From NCBI GenBank assembly GCA_003024985.2, contig PXIH01S0024699.1: a stretch of DNA of 13,356 nucleotides. One strand, given 5' to 3'. A program made the translations under genes and the position numbers. The notes beneath the pieces are model-generated. The model saw only the letters and a program-made list of their open reading frames with translations. It had not been told where the DNA came from and ran no database searches. This DNA is from Euperipatoides rowelli (Eukaryota; Onychophora; Udeonychophora; Euonychophora; Peripatopsidae). Numbering within the stretch: the stretch's first letter is position 1; every line of letters starts with the position of its first letter. Shown here in pieces: positions 1-9,100 of this stretch.

Positions 1-3
1 ACT

Positions 4-45
4 TTGTTACCCAGCATGCATCTATTGTTACCCAGCATGCACCTA
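4..45. repeat. 21-bp tandem repeat, two copies
   Basis: Two adjacent copies of a 21-bp unit containing TGTTACCCAGCATGCA lie at 4-24 and 25-45. They differ at one internal position (T at 21, C at 42). The array lies at the window edge, so it may be the end of a longer tandem array that continues to the left. No function is suggested by the sequence. Confidence 0.75.
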
Positions 46-701
46 TTAAGAAATAATAAAAACTTTATGACTTCACCAGGGTCACACCAATATTTTGCCT
101 CAAACTGTTCATGCCACCTATAATGTTTTTTAAATGATTTTTCATAATGAGAGAAATATTTTTTGAACAGTCTGTAGGCTATATTAAAATAAACAGAATT
201 TTATTTAAAAAAAATATTTTTTTTTTATTATGCATATTTAATGTTTAAATTTGTCCTTTGCTATATGCCTAAAAAATACTGTACTGTATATAGCCTAAAT
301 CAGTCTACACCGTGGAGTAGATCAAACTATGCAAAGTTGGCATTTTTCTTTCTTTCTTTCTTTCCACTCTTACTAAATGGCTTTTGAGCACAAAACAACC
401 AACCGTGTGTCCACTGGAAAATATAATCAACTTTTCATACTGTAGTCAGATATTTATTAACTTTTACAGTAAAAATTAGAAAATACAAAAATGTGCTAAG
501 TGTTATCCCAGGCTTTCCTAGATATTTAGGGCTCTCTGATACAGATGTGTCCCCTTATCCTAATAGGTAAAAATCTGTGCCCACACCCCAATGGGCCACA
601 GTTTTATGACACATTTTTCTCTCAAAATGCACCAAATTCATCACAGAATGAGCAAATATTAATGGAGCTTTTCCTCCTTCCCAAATATGCTCTACTCCTG
701 A
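46..701. other. AT-rich non-coding stretch
   Basis: I see no gene here. The stretch is AT-rich, with stop codons in all frames, A/T runs near 200-235 and a (TTTC)5 microsatellite at 345-364. The minus-strand open frame that starts near 932 and ends near 555 crosses the transposon at 702-864 and has low-complexity content typical of chance translation. Confidence 0.6.
345..364. repeat. (TTTC)5 microsatellite
   Basis: Five perfect consecutive TTTC units. This is a simple sequence repeat, likely length-polymorphic. Confidence 0.85.
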
Positions 702-864
702 CAGGGCCGTAGCCAGGGGGGGGAATGTGGGGGTTGAACCCCCCCCAAAAAAATATTTTTTTATATACTGTATATATACAGTATATAGCCTATATTTATA
801 TAAATATTCAGTGTATATATCAATATCCCCTCCCCCCCGAAAAAAATTTCTGGCTACGGCACTG
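702..864. mobile_element. Short hAT-like MITE with CAGGGCCGTAGCCAG ends
   Basis: The left end CAGGGCCGTAGCCAG is mirrored at the right end, whose reverse complement is CAGTGCCGTAGCCAG. The terminal inverted repeats are therefore 15 bp with one mismatch. Just inside the left end lie G and C runs that can pair around a short loop (729-743). The centre is AT-rich and includes the 22-bp perfect palindrome around TACTGTATATATACAGTA. At 163 bp with no coding capacity, it is a non-autonomous element. The CAG...CTG ends suggest the hAT superfamily, but I could not find a convincing 8-bp target-site duplication in the flanks, so the superfamily call is inference. Confidence 0.7.
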
Positions 865-1900
865 CTCTGCATATTACATAGATTCAGAATTTTAACTCTG
901 CCATTTAGGTTTAAATTGGCTTCATTAATCAAACATCAATTCAATTAATTCATAACTAAAATTTAAGAAAATATAAACAATACAATTTGGAATAGGCTAT
1001 TCTAGCCAAATACAAAGGAAAATCACCAAACACTATTGATAGCTGAAATTAATTTGAAGTGATTTTTTTTTTTGTTTCAAGGTCATAATTCAACATATGA
1101 CCTAAAGCTAAATATTCTAATCAACACTAGCTTTTCATAAAAATGTAAAATATGTATTATATAAACGTCTAAAATATACAATACCGGTAGGTGCATATGT
1201 ACAAATACAGTATGTAGAATTTGAACCCAATTTTTCACTTTTATAGCTAGCTCTATGCATTAGGCTTTATAAATTAATTTTCATGAAATAAATTAATTTA
1301 CAGATAAAATTCAAAATTTATAATTAAAATCATGGAATCATGGATATGTTATTCATATACAAAATAAATTCAAGGCAAAGTCTGCAAGCAGCACACACTC
1401 AATTTTTAAAAGTGGTTTTATTTAATTGATACTAGCTTTGTTTTTAACATTTATGGCTTAAAAATACTAAATACCGGTACTTTCTTTCAACATATAACTT
1501 TTTATAAATTTTGTTAAATAGTTACTGTAATTCTTGATTTTCACTGGGGTTGTGTTGTCGAAAATTGACATGTAAATCCAACACCAATTTTCCATAATAA
1601 CGAAAAACAAAATAGAATTTTTTTTTATTCTATACCATAATTATGAACTTTTTTTTTAGGTTAATTTTCTAGCCAGACATACAGTAGGATGCTTTCCAAC
1701 TATTTTTATTTTACACAAAAATTTTACAAGACTACCATGCCCTAATCCATAAAGCTGTGCCAAAATAATTTTTAGAAAATATTATATTTTTATCCGTCTA
1801 TTTTAATTAATGAATATTCTTTTATAGATAAAAAAAATAGTAGTATGACTCATAATTCCAAATACAATAAGCTGGATTATGAAAGTGACATTTCCTACAA
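865..1900. other. AT-rich non-coding stretch
   Basis: No gene is supported. The stretch contains two exact copies of the palindrome TACCGGTA (1182-1189 and 1472-1479). It also has an inverted repeat with 8-bp arms AGGTCATA/TATGACCT separated by 8 bp (1080-1103). Homopolymer A/T runs are scattered throughout. Confidence 0.6.
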
Positions 1901-2202
1901 CAGGGCTCGAAATAGTAATTTAAACCTCGCAGCAAATTTTGCTTTGAGGATAATGTTGCTCACAGCAATTTTATGGCAGCTCATGGTNNTTATGTAGACT
2001 AGTTTATCTGAATTAACAAATACTATAGTGGCNCTATATAATACTTAACTATTTATATTTGTTAGTTAATTTAGATATAGCCACAGTTTACCTATTATAA
2101 AGAATATAAAAGTTAGGCTAAGCAAAATATGCTTCGAGTGGCTTCGAGCTCGAGGCCATTGTCTCCTAACTCGCTGCAAATGCTGTGTTATTTCGAGCCC
2201 TG
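1901..2202. mobile_element. Non-autonomous hAT-like element, short copy
   Basis: The element begins CAGGGCTCGAAATA and ends with the exact reverse complement TATTTCGAGCCCTG. It is directly flanked by a 6-bp duplication, CTACAA, at 1895-1900 and 2203-2208. It is 302 bp long and has no coding capacity. The longer copy at 2706-3225 shares both ends and much of the interior but carries about 218 bp more in the middle. The CAGGG ends fit the hAT superfamily, and a 6-bp duplication fits the hAT lineage described with 6-bp rather than 8-bp target sites. Three ambiguous bases (1988, 1989, 2033) lie inside. Confidence 0.88.
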
Positions 2203-2705
2203 CTACAAGGTTTGCTTGCCACACATTTATGGAAATATGGCATGGTCATTATTTTTTATTTACATTTTAAAGTTTGTAAATGGAGGGGAGATTTTTTTTT
2301 TTTTTACAACTGCTAAACTGGACCAAAATGATCTAGCATTATCATTGCCAAAATGAGGAATTTATATATTTCCCTACAATCTTTAAAAAAATGTACAAGA
2401 ATTTAAATTCAACAATATTAACTAAAACAGGGATTCTCAAACTTTTGGAATATTGTACTGCTTAAATAAACTGCTAAAAATTCATGTACCACCATGTGCA
2501 AATTTCATAATTCGGACTTTGTGCAGCCGAGAGTGTGTGTTTATGGTCAGAGAATAAACAGAATAAAATAAACAATCGTCAAAAAATCATAGTTTTATTG
2601 TATTAATTATTTACGTAAGCAATTATTTACTTTTATTAAATGTCCATTTTCATCTTATATAATCTTAAACAGGTTGTTCATTTAAAAAAAATATACACTA
2701 TATTT

Positions 2706-3225
2706 CAGGGCTCGAAATAGTAATTTAAACCTCACAGCAAATTTTGCTTTGAGNANAATGNTGCTCACAGCAATTTTATGGCAGCTCATGGTGGTTATGT
2801 AGCCTAGTTTATCTGAATTAACAAATACTATAGTGGCACAATATAATACTAAAACTATTTATATTTGTTTTAGTTATTTTACATATAGTTTTGAAAACAT
2901 CTTATCATACACAATGCTAAATAAGTCATACTTAGAATTAACTGCTGAAAACATCAATGAGAGCAAGGGCGGATCTAACTTTATTGAGACTTTATGGAAA
3001 AATGAACACATTCAATTTCAAAGATATACATATGGTACCGTATAATACAGTAGTATACAGTATGTAACACTGTACATACTGTAGATATAGTTTTTGCCTG
3101 ATTTTACATATTATATAGTAGGCCTATATAAAAGTTAGGCTGCGACAAAATTTGCTTCGTGACTTGGAGCTCGAGGCTATTATCTCCTAACTCGCTGCAA
3201 ATGCCTTGAGTTATTTTGAGCCCTG
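2706..3225. mobile_element. Non-autonomous hAT-like element, long copy, nested
   Basis: This is the same family as 1901-2202. The left end is CAGGGCTCGAAATAG and the right end TTATTTTGAGCCCTG, with one terminal mismatch. It is flanked by an exact 6-bp duplication, ATATTT, at 2700-2705 and 3226-3231, and lies inside the element at 2428-3445. At 520 bp it retains a central segment (roughly 2890-3090) missing from the short copy. The small open frame at 2833-3045 within it has no recognisable transposase motif, so I do not call it a gene. Ambiguous bases occur at 2754, 2756 and 2761. Confidence 0.88.
3056..3083. repeat. Perfect hairpin with 11-bp arms
   Basis: TACAGTATGTA and TACATACTGTA are exact reverse complements separated by the 6-base loop ACACTG. 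The hairpin lies in the central segment unique to the long copy of the CAGGGCTCGAAATA family. It could be a remnant of another small palindromic insertion or an internal structure of the element. Confidence 0.7.
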
Positions 3226-5240
3226 ATATTTGGTACATCATAACTTAACTGCACAATGATCAATTATTAAGATGGACCTATTGATAACCATGTGCAAATA
3301 ATGTATTTTATTGCAAGAGAAAATACTGATTCACAATACACTGGATATTTGTATATGAAATTATCTTTTTGTTACATCTCTGTGTACCACCTGAAACAAT
3401 TAATGTACCAATAGTGGTACATGTACCACAGTTTGAGAATCCCTGACTTAAAATAATGCATTATGTTAAGAATTCCTTTGAATAACTGTTCATTCAAAGT
3501 AATGAATTTCTACATCCAGCAACAGGCTATTAGATGTCACCAGTTTTCAAAGTACAGAGAAATAAAAAGTGTCAGATTGACTTGGATGTCCCAACTTATT
3601 CTTGTACTTTTTTCAAAGTATACTGTAATTCTCAAAAGTGGGGATTTTCCATTGGACAATGAACTTTGACATACAGTACATAACTATTCAAATTCATTCT
3701 CCAAACTCTTGCACATTTAAGAAAGTTAAGAAATATCCATTACATTTATAAGTTACACAAACAGTATATTATGTGCCTCTGCCTATAGTACATTTTAAAT
3801 ATTTGTGCCAAAGTTTGCTATTGAAATCACAGATCACAAAGTACCGGTATATATTTTATTGAGTACAAATTATCTGCAGTTAAAGTACTTTAGTCGAAGA
3901 TCCCCCTGATCAATTTTTAGTATGGAAGAAAAAAACTCTCAAGTACATTTTAGAAAGCAGGCGTTAGAGTAAAACATCTTGCACTTAAGAGCTTCAATTC
4001 TTTTTTTCAAGATCGACCAAGTCACTTTTTTTAAAAGTACACTAAACAATAGTAGAAAATGTATGAATAACATTGTAATCTGCTCCAGGGTTTAAAGAAT
4101 TTTTTTTTTCTATTTAAAAAAAAATAGTATAGTTAATAAGTTAACATTTAAAGTTTTGAATCCCCAAATCAAATACTAAATAAATAAAAAGGCAAACAAA
4201 ATTACTGTAATATAATTTGTTAAATTTATTGACTAATTTGTATTTAAAAGCTTAAAAAATAATATTTATCAAACCATATTAACACTCCTTGAATTACAGG
4301 GCTATTACTTATTGCTACATACAATCTACATATAAGAAATTCTTTTCTTTATTTTCTCTTTTTTTTTTTCCAATTAGACAGGGAAATAACAAAACTACAG
4401 AATCCTGGCCAGAAATAAAAGTAATCACAACACTGTTAATTTGGGACAGAGGGCATATATTACAAAAAGAAATTCCAATGTCTTCATAAAGACTATTTCA
4501 TTTCGAGGTCATCTAAACATAACTTCCATTATTCCTTATAAATACATCATCAAATTCTGGCTCAGAATCATGTGTTGTGCAAATTAACAAGAAAAAAAAA
4601 TATATGGATTTGAATCAAATTAGAGATGAATAGAATTCAACCACTTTTTTTTTATGTATAATCTAAACCATTTCTTTCAGAAAGTTCTTGACTTAGAATG
4701 TCTAAAATAATGGAATGCAAATCTTACAAAATAATTGTTCAATTTTGCAAGGGAACAACTCATTCGCATTTTTATATATATAATGATGTGCAAGAGAGAC
4801 AACTACACAAAGGAATACCATACAAAATCCAAACATTTTTTTTTTAGTTATTTCTCTTCAAATCACAATGAAAATGGATTGTGGATGTAATCTCTAAGAT
4901 AAATCTATAAAAAATAATCAACTTCAATAAATTGATAATAACAGAGGGGGGAAAAACTTTATTCTGTACATTATTTTAAATTATATATTCATCATTTTAT
5001 AATATTATTCACAATTAAATTAAATTTTTGAAAAGGGGGAAAAAAAACCTCAATATAATTACAAAGGCATAAATAATCAGAAAATATGACGTTGAGTATT
5101 TTTTAAAGAATGAATAAATAAGAACATTATATTTACCCACAACCTTTAACCCTTCCCTCCCCCCTTCAATTTTTTTTTAAAAAAAGTCTGATATCCAGGA
5201 TTCCTCAATTTTTAAAAAAAATATTTTTTTTTGTTCTTTT

Positions 5241-5272
5241 ATGTATATATATACACACTCATATATATATAT
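5241..5272. repeat. AT dinucleotide microsatellite, interrupted
   Basis: Two TA/AT dinucleotide runs (about 5243-5253 and 5261-5271) are separated by CACACTC. This is a simple sequence repeat in the putative 3' flank of TRIP12. Confidence 0.7.
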
Positions 5273-6003
5273 TTTTATAAACAAATACTCATCATAAAAA
5301 TGAAGTTTCATTAACTTGCATCATGAAATGTTTATTTTCATAACATGGAAGTATGGAACACAGCTGAAAATGTCCAATTGAACTTCTTCAATCTTTTTTT
5401 TTTTTTGTTTGTAGAAATAATACATTGATTTCCTCAAGTGAAATTTTTTTTTTTAAATAAAAAAAAATCTAGATCTGCCTTTCCTGGACTACCAAAACAA
5501 ATAATAAAATAAACATTGCAACCATAAGACAAGCATATACAACAACCATCAACTCCGATTTTCAAACTGTTTGAAACCTTGCATAGGTATTATAAAGTTG
5601 TTTCAAAATGAAAGAGAGAAAAAAATATACAGAAAGCAATAATTACAAATATTTCAATAGTAAATAAAATAAATTCAAGTTGGGTCACTTCAAATAAAAT
5701 AACAGTTTTATATACTGTATTTATTAAGACCATGTTAGATTGATCTTATTTATATATATGGTAGTCATTATTTTAACAAAAAAAAGTAAGAGTTTTGGCT
5801 ATAGGCTATAATAAAAGACAGTTGTTAAATCAAAACTTTTTTTTTTAAATAATTAAAAATATTTGTCCACAGCAAATGCAGTGAAATTCATTTAGATGAT
5901 GTTTACAGAGGCCTGCTATCTATTCACACATTTGAGACGATTCCAAATTATGCAATAGCTCATGTTCTGAAAGACAAATTGTTATTGAGCAGTCCTTTTG
6001 CTT

Positions 6004-6009
6004 TTTATT
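6004..6009 (-). terminator. Candidate poly(A) signal for TRIP12
   Basis: TTTATT on the + strand reads AATAAA on the minus strand, the first such hexamer past the TRIP12 stop codon, about 127 bases downstream. The AT-rich flank offers many other AATAAA sequences further on, and no clear GU-rich element follows this one, so its use is uncertain. Confidence 0.35.
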
Positions 6010-6135
6010 TGCCTTTTGACAATAAATCATTCAAATATTAAATAAATGACTCCTCTGTGCAATAAATCTGCGCCTCAAATTCAGTTCGCTAGGCCAGAGT
6101 TTAGGCACAAACACATAATTATTATACATTACAAT

Positions 6136-9100
6136 CTATGACAAGTGGAAGGAATGTTGTCCCTCACGGGTAGCAACTTTCAAACGTTCCCTCATGATTT
6201 CAATACTGCTATAATCCGGTAATTTCAAATAATTGACACAAGTCATTACTGAGGGCAAGAAATTGTCAGGATTTTCGTTGGGTTCAAATGTTTTTCTAAC
6301 AATAGTTAATGGTGGTGAAAGACTCTTAAATCCTCCAACTGGGAGCCTAGGAGAGCCAGTAACAAATTGAAGAAACTGACGTTGTTCCTCTTTATCATAA
6401 CTACTAAGAATTTCAAACAGGAACTTTACAGATCGGCTGTCATGTGTATAACCATGATCAGGCCGGCAACATTCCATCAATGTTTTGATGTCCCAAGATT
6501 CAGAATTACTTCCACAAAATAATTGTTCTAATTCTTCTGGATAAAACATCTGAAGCTGTGAAAGAGGAAATACAGACTCAAAACCTTCTCTAAAAGATTC
6601 ATATTGTTTAGAAACCCCTTCCACTAATGTCCAGTGAACAACTAATTTCAGATAACTGTCCAAATTATCCAACATAACAGCATCATCCTTACCTCCTTTT
6701 TTTAACTCAATATGATTGAAACCAGGTAGAGTAAAATCTAAATCCAGATCTTCAATTGAGCAACCATCAATTTGTATATTGTTTTGAGAATTGAGAATGG
6801 CTGATGTTGAGAGACCAATTTCTAATTGTTCTTTTTGTTTCTGAACTTTTTCTAACTGTCTCAAAGACTTTGCCAGTTCAGGATCTACATATTCCATGTC
6901 AGCCGGACCCAATGTATGTTCCTGATTTAATAACCATCGATAAAAAATAAAACTCATAGGCAAATCAATCATTCTGGAGTCCATAAGAGCCTTGGCCATA
7001 AATTTTCCCAAAAATTTAAATTTACTTCTAACTTTTGCTATCGTTCCAATTTTTACACTTCGACCAAATGGCGATGGGAAAAGTCCAACAGACGAGTGAA
7101 CATATGATATACCTTCTTCGGCACCTCCATTTCCTGACTTTACGGTTTCTCCTCGCCACAATTCCAAATCTCCACGTTGAAGTTCTTTTGAAACTAATGC
7201 ATAGAATTCTAGTGTTGGTCCTAAACCAGTCCCTACTTCATTTTCATACTGAATTTCTAATAAAGCTCTTGAACTACCTAAATCCTGCATTACAGCTTCT
7301 GCTTGTTTTAATAAATCATCCCGTGAAATAGTACGCTTTCTACGATCTAATCTTGGTGTTACTCTTTCACTGCTATCACTATTGTTAAGTTCCGGAGTAG
7401 TATCCAATAACCTTTGCATCGCTCTATCCCGATCAAATGATATAGTATAAAATAACATTTGCCTAGTATCAAAGGGAAATAAAAAAGGACAAGCCATAGC
7501 AATTTCTGCTAGCCAATTTGGAAGATTACCTGTCATAATAACAAGAGGATCTTGAAGTTGACGGTTTACTTTTGCAGTTAATTTACTATTAATAAATTCA
7601 TTTGTTGATAGCACTGGATGATACCTAGAAAGTCCGTATATTGTACCCCAATATCTGTTATTTGCATGAAGTACCCTGAGTAAACAAATCACTTCCAATG
7701 AAGGATCTTGAACACAAACACTGTTGGGCAATGTAGCAGTCAAGTATGCAGTCAAAGGAGAAATGACTGTTGGGATATGGCCTTCATTCCATAACTCATC
7801 CATTCTTCTACTTTTTGGAGAGACTTTACTAATACCAGGAGATTTGCCTTTTCTGCAGATGGGACTTACAGAACTACTGCCACTGATAGAATTAAAACTG
7901 CTAAGAGAATCTTCATCTGGAACAGTACGGTACCAAATTGTATGAGTTTGGACCCAAATACCAGCATGACCCATTGGATTTTCAGTATCTGTATCCGTTT
8001 CATGGCCATCTTGAGTTAGAGAACCAAACTGCTTAATAGCCTGATAGACTGTCATATTGTATGGAAGAATATGATCTCCTATCAAGAATTGTAGTTTATG
8101 ACGAGCATTACCTTGACTGATAAATACAGCTGCCATAGTGTCATCAATATCTTCATCAGAATTATCATCATCACTGGCATCATCATCATCAGGCTTAATT
8201 CTTCCATAACCTCTGATCACCAGGTATCTTTCAATAGCTTGTACAAGTGCCAAAGGATCAATTTTTACAGGACCACCTTTCCACTGACGAAGATTAGTAC
8301 ATTCAGGATGTCTTTGCAAATTGCACTTCAGCTGATGAGTGTTGAAAAATTTTAATGCACTGGTTCCTCGTGTTCCACCACTTGTACCTCCTGGTAAATC
8401 ATGAACTTTAACTGGAAATTGTTCCAGCTGATTAATACAGCCATTAAGTTTGGTAATCAATGATGAAAGAGCCACTGGTTTAGATAAATCCACACCTAAT
8501 TCAGGATCAGAATCTGGATCAGGGCAATTCAAGAAAATGTGCAAAAATCTTTTAAGTCTAGCATCTCTATTTAGTACATGGTTACTATCAGCAGTCAAAT
8601 ATTTCAACAGTTCATGTACTAGCCCACTATGTATAACTTCAAAGGGTGAAATGTCACTGCCTGTCATTATCGCTCTAATTTCTTTTAAGCCCTGTAAATT
8701 TTCAACCGATGATAATTGTTCTATTGCTGTGGTTAGCCTGTTTAAAGCATTTAATGCTGGATGATTAGTATGGCTTTCTGAATGAAAGTACAATTCTGCA
8801 AATTTCTGAGCTTGTTCTTTAATCCAGGTTCTAATTTTTTCTTTATTTCCAGAAAGGTATGAATTACTTGCAGATCTTGGCAATAAAGGTTCCTTAGTAA
8901 TAGTTCGTTCAGTGACGGCACTAGCTGTATTACTCGATCTACCCCATCTAGTGGGATTAAGACTTGCCAAAAATGAAGATGTAGTACCACTTAACTTATT
9001 CCTACCAGTAGGCGTAGCTCGACCTGTGGCAGTTACTTTGGTTGCAGCTCTAAAATCTCTTGGCTCATCATCTGCTCTAGTTTTACGAATGTTGCTGCCT

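Larger units (their letters stand above)
2428..3445. mobile_element. hAT-like element interrupted by a second hAT-like element
   Basis: The left end CAGGGATTCTCAAACT is mirrored at the right end by AGTTTGAGAATCCCTG (the pairing holds through CAGGGATTCTCAAACT, except that the bases beyond it diverge). The flanks AACTAAAA (2420-2427) and ACTTAAAA (3446-3453) agree at six of eight positions, consistent with a decayed 8-bp hAT target duplication. Removing the nested element at 2706-3225 and one copy of its 6-bp duplication leaves a host of about 492 bp, too short to encode a transposase. This end sequence resembles hAT ends known from many animal genomes. Accumulated differences suggest it is older than its insert. 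Confidence 0.82.
3446..6135. other. T-rich non-coding flank; may include the TRIP12 3' UTR
   Basis: No open frame here resembles a protein. The + strand carries many runs of eight or more T, which read as A runs on the transcribed strand of the neighbouring minus-strand gene. Several TTTATT sequences (AATAAA on the minus strand) occur at 3855-3860, 4348-4353, 4958-4963, 5331-5336, 5720-5725 and 6004-6009, so the transcript end cannot be fixed. A third exact TACCGGTA palindrome is at 3842-3849. No transposon ends were found in this stretch. Confidence 0.5.

Noticed and set aside
555-948. Open frames on both strands across the CAGGGCCGTAGCCAG element
   Set aside because: They run through the transposon's inverted ends and TA palindromes; the products are Tyr/Ile-rich low-complexity sequence with no domain.
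1080-1103. AGGTCATA/TATGACCT inverted repeat as a nuclear-receptor response element
   Set aside because: The half-site matches, but the spacing (10 bp between AGGTCA and TGACCT) is not a standard one and there is no nearby promoter; a short inverted repeat is expected by chance in this length.
2129-2356. Plus-strand frame spanning the right end of the short hAT-like element
   Set aside because: It crosses a transposon boundary and includes a poly-Phe run from a T homopolymer; chance translation.
2833-3045. Plus-strand 70-codon frame inside the long hAT-like copy as a transposase remnant
   Set aside because: No transposase motif is recognisable and a 520-bp element cannot hold one; kept only as part of the element.
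3901-6135. T runs as the poly(A) tail of a TRIP12 retrocopy
   Set aside because: T runs are scattered over more than 2 kb and none is paired with a target-site duplication that I can match upstream of 12453, so they do not prove retroposition.
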